Source: DIGJ01 sp041739345
GTDB taxonomy: Bacteria > Bacillota > Clostridia > Lachnospirales > Lachnospiraceae
Direction: 5' to 3'
DNA length: 64,000 nucleotides
Assembly: GCA_041739345.1 (NCBI GenBank)
Contig: JBGSNZ010000005.1
Coordinates: forward strand, 66,796 to 130,795
A program made the translations under genes and the position numbers. Within the stretch, counting starts at the first letter, position 1. The number at the start of each line of letters is the position of its first letter. Positions 53,843-62,905 of the stretch are shown here, piece by piece. The notes under the pieces were generated by a model that saw nothing but the letters and a program-made list of their open reading frames with translations, made no database searches and was not told where the DNA came from.

Positions 53843-53929
53843 CACAAATAGCATGTGCTCTAACCTCAATACAATTATCAATTTTAATAAGAGATAATCG
53901 TATTGAGGTTAGAGCACATGCTATTTGTG
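53843..53929. repeat. 87-bp palindrome (37-bp arms), complete copy
   Basis: Arms of 37 bases differing at one position, starting CACAAATAGCATGTGC, around a 13-base loop. It lies 46 bp past the stop of the GNAT-YoaP gene. Left arm, loop and the flank beyond the right arm are matched by sequence near 63.8 kb, so this is a dispersed element rather than a local terminator. It could be a MITE-like or REP-like unit. The rest of the 390-bp gap holds nothing coding that I can support. Confidence 0.7.
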
Positions 53930-53974
53930 CCCCTATATGCAAATTGGGATATATTTTTAATTTTGAACATTTAA

Positions 53975-54748
53975 TTATTTTTCCGTAGCATCTGGTTTTA
54001 ATTTTTCCCAATATTTGGAAAAACTTTTTTCTGATAATATTTCGTTGGTAACAAAATTTCCATTATAGAATAAGGAATACGTTGTAAATGGAGATGGTGC
54101 ATTCTTTGCTGCCTCTTTCGAATCAATTTTAATTCGCTTTAATTTCATACCATACTCTTTAATCACGTCTTCCAATAAAGGTGCATATTTATCCGTATGG
54201 GGACATTGATTGGTATAATATAATACGAACCCTCTCTCGTCAATTTTTCCAAGTTTTGCACATTCCTTAAATTTAGGAACAGCATCGCTTTCTTCAAATG
54301 GAAAATATAACAATTCATAATAGGGCTCCGCCGTATCTGCAACGATAAATCCTTCATGTCTTAAAAACTTTGGATCTGATAAAAACGGCATTTTCTTTTT
54401 TGAAGATAAAATTACAATTCCTTTTTTACCTTTTTCCTTGCTATCGGCTATGCATTGTGCTAATAATTCATTTGCATAGCCCTGTCCTTTATATTGTCCT
54501 GAGACCCATAAACAGTCTATATACATATATCCGTCTGCTTCTATTGGACACCATGCATATTCGGCAGGTATATATTCAATAAATACTTTTCCTCTCACAT
54601 CTAGCTTTTTGAAAACAAGACCTTCTTTTATTCGCTCTCTCAGCCATGCTTTTTTTGAAGCAACACAGGTTTCACCTTTTATATCTGCAATTGCACAGCA
54701 GATATGTTCGGAATCTAAATTTTCCAAAGTCACTTGTTTTAAATTCAT
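53975..54748 (-). CDS. GNAT acetyltransferase with C-terminal YoaP domain
   Basis: 257 residues. The N-terminal GNAT domain (~1-150) has the acetyl-CoA segment VSGQYKGQGYANELLAQCIA and YIDCLWV. The C-terminal thioredoxin-like YoaP domain (~165-250) has FVLYYTNQCPHTDKYAP with a lone Cys, and PSPFTTYSLFYNGNFVTNEI. This fusion occurs in B. subtilis YoaP and many Clostridia. The acceptor is unknown; a role in detoxification has been suggested by analogy only. It is co-directional with, and 39 bp after, the radical SAM gene. Confidence 0.85.
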   Translation of the reverse strand: MNLKQVTLENLDSEHICCAIADIKGETCVASKKAWLRERIKEGLVFKKLDVRGKVFIEYIPAEYAWCPIEADGYMYIDCLWVSGQYKGQGYANELLAQCIADSKEKGKKGIVILSSKKKMPFLSDPKFLRHEGFIVADTAEPYYELLYFPFEESDAVPKFKECAKLGKIDERGFVLYYTNQCPHTDKYAPLLEDVIKEYGMKLKRIKIDSKEAAKNAPSPFTTYSLFYNGNFVTNEILSEKSFSKYWEKLKPDATEK

Positions 54749-54787
54749 ATACCCTCCTTACCTTTTGATTGTTGTCTTCAATCTTCT

Positions 54788-55687
54788 CTATTCATTATCA
54801 AATAAAGACATCTGCAGATATTCGCTTTGCCTCAGTTTTTCTTTCATTGGTTTCGAATAGCTACCAGATAATCCATAATTTTGTTTTCTTTCATTCACCA
54901 TTTTGTAGAGTTCGTTTTTATAATCTTTGCTTGCTCCACCTGTCTTATACAGTTCTTGTAATGGGGTAAACAGTGCCGGAAATTCGCTCTGTATAAAATC
55001 AAAAAATACCTTTCTTGTTTTTCCCCGAAGATAGAGGACCCCAGGCAGTACATACGCAACAGCAGCTTCTTTTGCGTTTGCATAAAGACTGTCTACATTC
55101 TCCTTAGTATCGGTTAGATATGGAATTATCGGCATAAAGTGTAGTCCTGTTGATGCATTAGTGTTCGAAAATTCTTTCAACATAGCAAAACGTTTTAAGG
55201 ATGTCACGCCATTTGGCTCTATTTTACTTCTTATATGTTCATCCATACAGGTAATCGTAGCAGCTACATTTACATAAGTAAGTCGAGAGAGCTCATCAAT
55301 TAAATCATAATCTCTTAAAACTAAATCGGATTTAGTGGAGATAATGCATGGAGTTTGATATTTAATCAGTAATCGCAGTATTTCAGGCATCAACTTATAA
55401 TGCGCTTCAGCAGGCTGATAGCTATCGGTTACACCTCCGATATTTACTACTTCACGCTTCCAAGAGGCCGTGCTAAGTTGTCTCTCCAACTGTTCTACTA
55501 CATTTGTCTTCACATAGATATCTTCGAAAAATTGTTCCTCACCTAAATAATCATGGGAATACATAGCGTAACAATATTTACAACCATGTTCACAACCACG
55601 ATAAAGATTCAAATCCCATGCAAACGGAATTTTTCTTTTTAGTTTGTTACAAGCAACAGTACAAGACATTTCTTTATAATTTGCCAT
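54788..55687 (-). CDS. radical SAM protein, SplB-like family
   Basis: 299 residues. Radical SAM cluster motif CEHGCKYCYAMYSHDYL near residue 33 (CX3CX2C). Then the DIYVKTNVVEQLERQL and VVNIGGVTDSYQPAEA blocks, and PCIISTKSDLVLRDYDLI. The arrangement matches the Rv2578c/SplB-related family, annotated as radical SAM proteins of unknown substrate. An N-terminal CTVACNKLKRK adds two Cys. It is distinct from true spore photoproduct lyase. Confidence 0.85.
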   Translation of the reverse strand: MANYKEMSCTVACNKLKRKIPFAWDLNLYRGCEHGCKYCYAMYSHDYLGEEQFFEDIYVKTNVVEQLERQLSTASWKREVVNIGGVTDSYQPAEAHYKLMPEILRLLIKYQTPCIISTKSDLVLRDYDLIDELSRLTYVNVAATITCMDEHIRSKIEPNGVTSLKRFAMLKEFSNTNASTGLHFMPIIPYLTDTKENVDSLYANAKEAAVAYVLPGVLYLRGKTRKVFFDFIQSEFPALFTPLQELYKTGGASKDYKNELYKMVNERKQNYGLSGSYSKPMKEKLRQSEYLQMSLFDNE

Positions 55688-55775
55688 ATTTTTGTTTCCT
55701 TATTTTTGTTCCTTATTTTGTCTTTAATCAATGATATCACAAATAACACGACAACTGTATGTCCTGTTCAAATTT

Positions 55776-56183
55776 CTAATTATCTTTTAAAGCTTTTCTT
55801 AAATCCTGCACATAAGTTTTTTGCATTTTTTTGATGATTTTAAAGATCTTTGCAATTATCTCTACCAGCGGATCTTTAATGGAAAGTTCCTCTGTAAATT
55901 CTATTTTTGTTTCACCATTTGGTAAAGGGAAAAATTTCCCCCTCCATTTACCTTCTAAATTTCTATTTTCCAACTGAAACTCATATAATTTAAACGGTTC
56001 TTTTGCAGTAATCGTAAAATGCGTTTCAAAACTATTCTTTGCATATTCAATAAATTTCTTTTCATCTATGATCTTAATTTTAGATAAATCACTTCGCCAT
56101 GAATAATTCGAATTATCCGTAACGATATTCCATACTGCTTCTATGTCTGTTTGATATGTTGCTGTAATTGTCGACTTTATCAT
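55776..56183 (-). CDS. SRPBCC (START-like) family protein
   Basis: 135 residues from an ATG preceded by GAGGAAA; a longer start eight codons upstream is possible. The Bet v1-like ligand-binding fold is suggested by YQTDIEAVWNIVTDNSNYSW, FEFTEELSIKDPLVEI-type strand endings and a long C-terminal helix (IAKIFKIIKKMQKTYVQDLR). Such proteins bind hydrophobic ligands; no catalytic motif is seen. It is followed by the radical SAM gene after ~90 bp. Confidence 0.75.
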   Translation of the reverse strand: MIKSTITATYQTDIEAVWNIVTDNSNYSWRSDLSKIKIIDEKKFIEYAKNSFETHFTITAKEPFKLYEFQLENRNLEGKWRGKFFPLPNGETKIEFTEELSIKDPLVEIIAKIFKIIKKMQKTYVQDLRKALKDN

Positions 56184-56245
56184 ATAACATTTCCTCTTCT
56201 CTGCCATTTTCTCTTCCGCTACTATTAACTTTTCTTCCTAATCTT

Positions 56246-58699
56246 TTACAACATTTGTTCGATTTCATTTGGTGGAACTGCTCTGCTATAATAATAGCCT
56301 TGACCAATATCACAATTTATCTGATTTAAGAAGTCTTTTTGTTCCAGTGTTTCGATTCCTTCCGCAACAACACTTAATCCAAATGCATGTGCCAAATCTA
56401 CTACCGTCTTATATATATAATTTTCTTTTTTATCTAAGACGTTTTTAATAAACTCTTTGTCAATCTTTAAAACATCGAAAGGAAGCATCTGCAAATAATT
56501 TAGAGAAGAATATCCGGTTCCAAAATCATCCATTGCGATGGAAATACCTATATTTTTGAGTTTTTGTAGACAGTTTTTCGCTTTTTCCAGCTCCATCATG
56601 ACAGCTGTCTCTGTTACTTCAACCTCTATTTCATCTGGAGAAATATTCATATCTAGTAAAATATTACAGATATTGTCAAATATAAGTTCATCCGTAAATA
56701 TATATCCGGATAAATTTACAGCCATCTTAATCGGAGCAAAACCCTTTGCTTCCCAATCTCTTTTTTGTAGAATCGCTTTTTTCAATACCCATTCACTAAT
56801 CGGTACAATATATCCTGTTTGCTCAGAAAATGGTATAAATTCACATGGTGGAATAAATCCTTTTTCTGGATGATCCCATCGAATGAGAGCCTCAACTCCA
56901 ATAATATCTCCTGTAACCAAATTATATTGTGGTTGATAATATAATTTGAATTCTTCATTTTCTATAGCATCTTTTAGTTGATTGCCCATTTCAATATACT
57001 TAATTGTCTTCTCATACATCGCTTCATTAAATATAGCAAACCCATCTTTTCCATTCGCTTTTTGATAAAACATTGCGATGTCTGCATTCTGCATTAAAGT
57101 AGAAAAATCCTCTCCGTGTTGCGGATAAATTGCCACTCCTATACTAGCAGTGATTAAAAATTTTTGATTCGATACATTCCACGTATTTCTAAATTTATCT
57201 AATACCTGATTTAGCCAACCTTTTAAGTCTGTTTTATCCTCCGATTGATAAAATAGAAAGGCAAATTGATCTCCACTTAATCTTACTACAACATCCGGCT
57301 TTTCTATTATTTCTGACAAAATTCTGCCGATATTTTGAATAAATTCATCTCCTATATCATGACCCATCGTATCATTTATATGTTTGAAATTATCCATATC
57401 CATATTGATAATTGCAACACTTTCATTTCTATTAATTGCTTCAACTGCAACTTTTTCTAGATAGGCGCGGTTCGGCAATCCTGTTAGGGAATCATAATAT
57501 GCTACCAATTGAAGTTTTTCTTCCATTGCTCTTCTTTCCGTTATGTCCGTTCCAATTGAAACAAGACCCCCTATATTTCCATTTTTATCATGCAAAGCAT
57601 TACAATTCCATAAAATCGTCTTATAGTTACCATCGCAACATTTTATCTCTATTTCCTCATCATTTCCCCTGTCACCCTTTAAGATGGAATCAAATACGTC
57701 TCGCATTTTTATTTCTTCTTCTTTTGCAATCAAAATATCTTTTCTATTTTTTCCGATTACATCATCTTTTCTCTTACCAAACACTTTCTCTGCATATGGA
57801 TTAAACTGTATAATATTTTGTTTGATATCATACACAATAATAATACTGGATGCATCTAATATAACATGATTAGAAAGCTCCTTTTCTGCTCGTAATGACT
57901 CCTGTAACTTTATAATTTCTGTTATATCCGTATGAGAACCTGCCATTCGAATGGGCTGGTTATTCTCATCCCAAATCCCTTTTCCTCTACTTAAAATCCA
58001 TCGATATTGACCTGATTTGCAGCGTAATCGATAGGTAGATTCATACACACCGTCCTTACTTATTAAATATTCATCTAGATTACCACATACTTTTGCTCTA
58101 TCGTCAGGATGAATTAATTCCTGCCAGGAATCAATGGATGGAGCAAAATCATCTTCCCCATAACCATATATACTTTTACTTTTCAACGAAAAAAAGTAGA
58201 CACCTGTTTTTATATCCCAATCCCATATTCCATCATTTGCACCTTCGACTGCGAGCTGATATCGTTGTTCACTAGCAGATAAGTTCTTTTGTTGTTCCTT
58301 TATCGTATTAATATTGTCTTTTAATTCTTCATTCATCGAAATCATTTCTTCATGTGTCATTAACAGTTCTTCATAACCAGTCAATATTTTATCAATTGAT
58401 TTTGAATATAAAGCTAAAACTCGTTTTATGACCGAATAAAAAATTGCACCTGTTATAAAAACATAGCACCATCCTTTATAAAGCTGTATCAACTCTTGAA
58501 GTTTTGGATCCTTAATTAAAAAATAGACGGACCGATCTGATAATAGAATCCAAAGTCCACCAATAAAAATATAAAGAGTGCTAATTTTTAAAGCCTCATA
58601 CCAGGGTTTTAATTTATTCTTAGCAGTTAAAAATTCTTCATATTCCGTTTGAATCACTTCCATGCCATCATCCATTTTATCTCTGTCTTTTTTCCTCAT
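56246..58699 (-). CDS. membrane PAS-PAS-GGDEF-EAL cyclic-di-GMP phosphodiesterase
   Basis: About 817 residues. Two N-terminal membrane segments are followed by PAS_3 (WDWDIKTGVYFFSLKS...IHPDDRAKV), then a second PAS with PAC (GNIGGLVSIGTDITERRAMEE). The GGDEF domain has the active-site loop RLSGDQFAF, and the EAL domain has EALIRWDHP, DDFGTGYSSLNYLQ and KIDKEFI intact. The altered GGDEF sequence (SGDQF) suggests it cannot make c-di-GMP but may bind GTP to tune the phosphodiesterase. The start is uncertain: I use the ATG with GGAAAG upstream, while ATG 58714 and GTG 58729 are in frame. Confidence 0.88.
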   Translation of the reverse strand: MRKKDRDKMDDGMEVIQTEYEEFLTAKNKLKPWYEALKISTLYIFIGGLWILLSDRSVYFLIKDPKLQELIQLYKGWCYVFITGAIFYSVIKRVLALYSKSIDKILTGYEELLMTHEEMISMNEELKDNINTIKEQQKNLSASEQRYQLAVEGANDGIWDWDIKTGVYFFSLKSKSIYGYGEDDFAPSIDSWQELIHPDDRAKVCGNLDEYLISKDGVYESTYRLRCKSGQYRWILSRGKGIWDENNQPIRMAGSHTDITEIIKLQESLRAEKELSNHVILDASSIIIVYDIKQNIIQFNPYAEKVFGKRKDDVIGKNRKDILIAKEEEIKMRDVFDSILKGDRGNDEEIEIKCCDGNYKTILWNCNALHDKNGNIGGLVSIGTDITERRAMEEKLQLVAYYDSLTGLPNRAYLEKVAVEAINRNESVAIINMDMDNFKHINDTMGHDIGDEFIQNIGRILSEIIEKPDVVVRLSGDQFAFLFYQSEDKTDLKGWLNQVLDKFRNTWNVSNQKFLITASIGVAIYPQHGEDFSTLMQNADIAMFYQKANGKDGFAIFNEAMYEKTIKYIEMGNQLKDAIENEEFKLYYQPQYNLVTGDIIGVEALIRWDHPEKGFIPPCEFIPFSEQTGYIVPISEWVLKKAILQKRDWEAKGFAPIKMAVNLSGYIFTDELIFDNICNILLDMNISPDEIEVEVTETAVMMELEKAKNCLQKLKNIGISIAMDDFGTGYSSLNYLQMLPFDVLKIDKEFIKNVLDKKENYIYKTVVDLAHAFGLSVVAEGIETLEQKDFLNQINCDIGQGYYYSRAVPPNEIEQML

Positions 58700-58835
58700 A
58701 AGCTCACTTTCCATCACATTTTCATCCACGTGAATTCAAATCCCGTTCTTGTCTCGTAGTTTCAAGAATTTATATATTCTTTAATTTTATTCTTTATTGA
58801 ATCAGGTTGTCAACAAGAAAATAAGAACCTTTTAA

Positions 58836-58875
58836 AGAAAAAAACGCTGTGAATTTTTGCTTTTTCACAACGTTT
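58836..58875 (-). terminator. intrinsic terminator after the antiporter gene
   Basis: AACGTTGTGAA / TTCACAGCGTT (minus-strand reading, one mismatch) followed by UUUUUU. It separates the antiporter from the c-di-GMP gene. Confidence 0.85.
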
Positions 58876-58945
58876 AATGATTTTTATAATAAATTTAATA
58901 ATACACTGCCAAATAGCTCTTTGAAAGTATAAATTACCTATATTT

Positions 58946-60208
58946 TTATTTATATCCTTCTCCTCTTATCTCATTCGCATTTTCATAAAAACTCGTAACC
59001 TTCTGCTCTTCCGGAAGCAATATCAGCTCTTCACTTTTAAATACAAATTTTAATAAAATAGGAGTAATAACCGTCGTAATAACAACAACAATTATGGTTG
59101 GTCCTAAAAAGCCATTTCCTAAAAGACCAAGAGCTGCACCCTTACTCGCAATAATCAATGCTACTTCGCCTCGTGATATCATACCAACACCAATCCGTTT
59201 TGCCTGATAATTCTTATATCCACAAATTTTAGCTCCCAATCCACATCCAACAACTTTTGTAAGTATTGCAACCACAGCAAGTAAGATTGCAAAGATAACT
59301 ACCGTACCTGACATATCCGGAAGTGATACTTTTAACCCAATAGCAGCAAAAAAAACTGGTGATAACAACATATATGAAATAGTATCAAATTTTGCCTGAA
59401 TAAATGTAGATTTATCTATATTTGAAATAATAAGACCTGCAATAAAAGCTCCTGTAATATCTGCAACTCCAAACCACTCTTCTGCAATGTATGCCATTAT
59501 TAAGCAAAATACAAATGCGATAATAGCATGACGGTGTAACCCTTTTTTGGAACGTTCTGTCCATTTTTTATATAATTTGTAAAAGATATACCCCACTACT
59601 GCTGCAAAAGCAAAAAATCCAACAATCTTTATTAAAACTACTCCAATATTAACAGATTCATCTGCCATACTTGTAACAATAGTAAGTGCTATTATTCCAA
59701 GAATATCATCAATTATTGCAGCCCCTAATATTGCATTTCCGGAACGTGTTTTCAGTTTTCCCAATTCTTTCAATGTTTCTACTGTTATACTAACAGACGT
59801 TGCTGTTAAAATAACACCAATAAAAATATTCTGTAAAAACACTGACGCTGTTGCATCTGACACAATCATTCCCGGTTTATTAAAGAAATAAGTTATTGCA
59901 GCTCCACCCAACAATGGAACAATAACTCCACATAATGCAATCACAAATGATGCCTTGCCGCTAGCTTTTAATTCCTGGATGTCCGTTTCCATTCCGGCAC
60001 CAAACATAAGTACAATAACCCCAATTTCAGCAATTTCATGAATAAAGGCTGTTTCTTCAAGTATTCCGAACATTGCCGGCCCTAAAAGAACTCCCGCTAT
60101 CAATGCCCCTACCACCTGCGGCATTTGAACTCTTTTCGTTAGCAGTCCAAGTCCCTTCGTAAAAAGCAAAATAATTGCTAAATCTAAAAGATATTCATAC
60201 CCTTGCAT
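58946..60208 (-). CDS. CPA2-family monovalent cation:proton antiporter
   Basis: 420 residues with about twelve to thirteen hydrophobic segments. CPA2/KefB-type features are QMPQVVGALIAGVLLGPAMFG in the first helices, IGVIVLMFGAGMETD and AILGAAIIDDILGIIALTIV, which holds the paired Asp of the ion site. SRGEVALIIASKGAALGLLG follows. It exchanges Na+ or K+ for H+. No cytoplasmic TrkA-N/RCK domain is fused, so it is the short form. A consensus promoter lies ~90 bp upstream. Confidence 0.88.
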   Translation of the reverse strand: MQGYEYLLDLAIILLFTKGLGLLTKRVQMPQVVGALIAGVLLGPAMFGILEETAFIHEIAEIGVIVLMFGAGMETDIQELKASGKASFVIALCGVIVPLLGGAAITYFFNKPGMIVSDATASVFLQNIFIGVILTATSVSITVETLKELGKLKTRSGNAILGAAIIDDILGIIALTIVTSMADESVNIGVVLIKIVGFFAFAAVVGYIFYKLYKKWTERSKKGLHRHAIIAFVFCLIMAYIAEEWFGVADITGAFIAGLIISNIDKSTFIQAKFDTISYMLLSPVFFAAIGLKVSLPDMSGTVVIFAILLAVVAILTKVVGCGLGAKICGYKNYQAKRIGVGMISRGEVALIIASKGAALGLLGNGFLGPTIIVVVITTVITPILLKFVFKSEELILLPEEQKVTSFYENANEIRGEGYK

Positions 60209-60293
60209 TCTCTCTCCTTCATCAACTTTTTATAAGTTAATATTTCTCTGCTTTGTAGTAGATGCAGTACGCTTTTTTTGCATCCCAGCAATA

Positions 60294-60322
60294 AGTATAT
60301 TTATTTTTTTATTTTATGTCAA
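60294..60322 (-). promoter_or_regulatory. sigma-A-type promoter of the antiporter gene
   Basis: On the minus strand: TTGACA, 17 A/T bases, TATACT. The leader of ~80 nt contains a small GATGC/GCATC hairpin. Confidence 0.75.
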
Positions 60323-60451
60323 GAAATAGAATGCTATACAAATCTGGCAAAAAAATAAATCTCTTTGATAAGTAGTCTCCTTAGTATAAAAATCGCGTAA
60401 TCTTCTCTTTTTCATCATCCGATAAATCATTGTCTTATTTCAAAACTTTAA

Positions 60452-60519
60452 ATGTTCATACTGAATTTACAAAATGTTCACCTTGACAACATTGTTTGAA
60501 CACAATTGTTCGCTATACT
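60452..60519 (+). promoter_or_regulatory. putative promoter region of the ABC importer with TGTTCA repeats
   Basis: TTGTTT, 16 bases, TATACT form a plausible promoter on the plus strand. GAACA and TGTTC (60498-60511) make an inverted repeat in the spacer. Two direct copies of ATGTTCA lie just upstream at 60452 and 60474. This looks like a multi-site operator. Confidence 0.4.
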
Positions 60520-60570
60520 AGCTTTAAGTTAAACAATAACTTGTCTTTTTCATAAAAATACTACTCCTCT

Positions 60571-60601
60571 AAAAAGCAACCTGAAATATGGTTGCTTTTT
60601 T
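60571..60601 (+). terminator. intrinsic terminator in the ABC importer leader
   Basis: AAAAAGCAACC / GGTTGCTTTTT, perfect 11-bp stem with an 8-base loop and a U run; the A run makes it bidirectional. It lies ~50 nt after the predicted promoter and 210 nt before the first gene. It is either an attenuator or the end of a short leader transcript. A second possible promoter (TTGACT...TAAACT) follows at ~60.70 kb. Confidence 0.7.
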
Positions 60602-60810
60602 AATTATCTAACACTCCTGTTATCTAAGAATTATTATATCTTTTTCTTTTCCATGTCCAATCTCTTTTTACTAAGTTATGGAATCTGCTAAATAGGTATT
60701 GACTAACCATGGCTTTATATAGTAAACTTTATCCATTAAAAGTTTTAAAGTTTTAAAGTGCTAGTGTGATTTAAATCCAGCACTTTTAACACAATAGGAG
60801 GATAATATTA

Positions 60811-61800
60811 ATGAGAAAAAAATTATTAGCAAGCATTCTTACATTTACTTTAGCTGCTTCTATGTTAGCGGGTTGCGGATCAAAAGATGAAGCAAACGCT
60901 GATACAGAAAGTAAAATATTTAAAATCGGTGTAAATCAATTAGTTACCCATGCTGCACTTGATGCAAGCTATCAAGGATTTGTAGACGCATTAAAAGAAG
61001 CAGGTTACGAAGACGGCGTAAATATTAAAATTGATTACCAAAATGCAAACGGTGACCAATCAACTGCAAATACCATTGCGACAAAATTAGTGAATGATAA
61101 CAATGATCTTCTCTTATCAATTGCAACGCCTTCTGCTCAAGCTTGTGCCAATGCAACAAAAGATATTCCAATCCTGGTAACAGCAGTTACCGATCCTGCA
61201 GGCTCCGGTCTAGTAGCATCCAATGAAGCACCTGGTGGAAATGTATCTGGAACTTCTGATTTAAACCCAGTAGAGGAACAGATTGCATTATTAACAAAAT
61301 TAGTTCCTACAGCAAAAAATATTGCTATCTTATATTGTTCCAGTGAAAGCAATTCAAAGATACAGGTAGATTTAGCAACTGCTGCTGCAAAAGCAGCAGG
61401 TTTGACCGTTCAAGAAGCATCCGTATCCAATTCCAATGAAATTCAGCAGGTGGTTCAATCCTTGGTTGGTAAAGTAGATGCCATCTATGCTCCTACGGAT
61501 AATACGATTGCAGCCGGTATGCCAACGGTTGCTCAGGTCGCAAACGATAATGCCCTTCCTGTTATTTGCGGTGAAGCTGGAATGGTGGAAGCTGGTGGGC
61601 TCGCTACTTATGGAATTGATTATTATGAACTTGGTAAATTAACTGGAGTTCAGGCTGTTAAGATTCTCAAAGGGGAAGCTAAAACAGCTACCATGCCAAT
61701 TGAATACTTACCAAAGGATAAGCTTACACTTACTATCAATGAAGACGTAGCAGCTAAATTAGGAATAACGATTCCTGATGACTTAAAGACAGAAAAATAA
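60811..61800 (+). CDS. ABC transporter substrate-binding lipoprotein (TrpX-like, ABC_sub_bind family)
   Basis: 329 residues. Lipoprotein signal peptide with SMLAGCGSK (acylated Cys). The mature part is a two-lobed binding fold of COG2984: FKIGVNQLVTHAALDASYQG, NANGDQSTANTIATKL, PILVTAVTDPAGSGLV and IYAPTDNTIAAGMPTVAQ. YELGKLTGVQAVKILKG is near the end. The family includes predicted tryptophan and aromatic amino-acid importers. AGGAGGAT precedes the ATG, which follows a GTGCT/AGCAC hairpin. First of three genes. Confidence 0.88.
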   Translation: MRKKLLASILTFTLAASMLAGCGSKDEANADTESKIFKIGVNQLVTHAALDASYQGFVDALKEAGYEDGVNIKIDYQNANGDQSTANTIATKLVNDNNDLLLSIATPSAQACANATKDIPILVTAVTDPAGSGLVASNEAPGGNVSGTSDLNPVEEQIALLTKLVPTAKNIAILYCSSESNSKIQVDLATAAAKAAGLTVQEASVSNSNEIQQVVQSLVGKVDAIYAPTDNTIAAGMPTVAQVANDNALPVICGEAGMVEAGGLATYGIDYYELGKLTGVQAVKILKGEAKTATMPIEYLPKDKLTLTINEDVAAKLGITIPDDLKTEK

Positions 61801-61893
61801 TAAAAATATATCATGGACCGGAAAAAACTTTCTGTATAAGTTTGTCCGGTTCGTGTGTATTCATGGAAATAAAGGCAAGAAAGGAAAACAGAA

Positions 61894-62904
61894 ATGAGTA
61901 GTACACTATTGTCACTATTTGGAGCAGCATCACAGGGTTTAACCTGGGCTATTTTAGCCTTAGGCGTTTATATTACATTTCGTATCTTAGATATTCCTGA
62001 TATGTCTTGCGAAGGAAGCTTTGCTTTAGGCGGAAGTATCAGTTCATTCATGATGGTAAGCCTTAACTGGAATCCTTTTATTACATTGTTAATAGCAACG
62101 TTATCTGGTATGATTGCTGGCTTGGTTACTGGATTTTTACATACAAAGTTAAAAATACCTGCAATTCTTGCAGGTATTCTAACCATGGTTGGCTTATATT
62201 CCATTAATTTAAGAATTATGGGGCAGGCAAACACCGCTTTGCTTGGAAAAGATACCATAATTACGTTTGTTCAGAATCTGCTGCCTTCCGCAGAAACACT
62301 CGGTATCAAGAATTCCGTATTACAAACTACAGCAACTACGCTTGTTGGCCTCATCTTTACTGCAATCGTAATTTTGTTTTTGTATTGGTTTTTTGGAACT
62401 GAAGTTGGCTGCTGTATTCGTGCAACCGGTAACAATCCTGCAATGGTAAGAGCTCAAGGTGTAAATACAGATAAAATGAAAATATTTGGTTTGATACTTG
62501 GAAATGCATTAGTTGCACTTTCTGGAGCTCTCGTAACGCAAAACCAGGGTTATGCAGATGTAGGTATGGGAATTGGCGCTATTGTAATTGCATTGGCCTC
62601 CATCGTAATCGGCGAAGTGATCTTTTCCAAGGCTAAGAATTTTGCACATAAACTAACGGCGATTGTTCTTGGATCAATCATATATCGCTTAATCATTGCT
62701 ATTGTTTTGCAGATAGGATTAGATGCCAACGATTTAAAGCTTCTTACCGCATTTGTTGTAGCGCTGGCTCTCTCGATACCAGTATTAAAAAAGACGAAGA
62801 CTTATATCTTTATTCATAATAAGATAATAAAGTTAATAAATCTTATTAAGAAGTTCGTAAATTCCATTAAGATAAAATTAGCTGTAAGGAAGGTGAGGAA
62901 ATAA
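61894..62904 (+). CDS. ABC transporter permease (TrpY-like, BPD_transp_2 family)
   Basis: 336 residues with about nine hydrophobic helices. COG4120 features are FRILDIPDMSCEGSFALGGS near residue 30, KLKIPAILAGILTMVGLYSI near 88, the coupling region GCCIRATGNNPAMVRAQGVN near 170 and MGIGAIVIALASIVIGE near 225. The C-terminal ~40 residues are Lys-rich. It overlaps the ATPase gene spacing by one base gap, so translation is coupled. Confidence 0.88.
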   Translation: MSSTLLSLFGAASQGLTWAILALGVYITFRILDIPDMSCEGSFALGGSISSFMMVSLNWNPFITLLIATLSGMIAGLVTGFLHTKLKIPAILAGILTMVGLYSINLRIMGQANTALLGKDTIITFVQNLLPSAETLGIKNSVLQTTATTLVGLIFTAIVILFLYWFFGTEVGCCIRATGNNPAMVRAQGVNTDKMKIFGLILGNALVALSGALVTQNQGYADVGMGIGAIVIALASIVIGEVIFSKAKNFAHKLTAIVLGSIIYRLIIAIVLQIGLDANDLKLLTAFVVALALSIPVLKKTKTYIFIHNKIIKLINLIKKFVNSIKIKLAVRKVRK

Positions 62905-62905
62905 T

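Noticed and set aside
53743..54011. Two overlapping ORFs on opposite strands with similar peptides
   Set aside because: The similarity comes from the 87-bp palindrome being read on both strands, not from coding.
60525..60810. T-box or tryptophan leader peptide before the TrpXYZ-like importer
   Set aside because: No specifier loop or T-box core sequence and no Trp-rich short ORF were visible.
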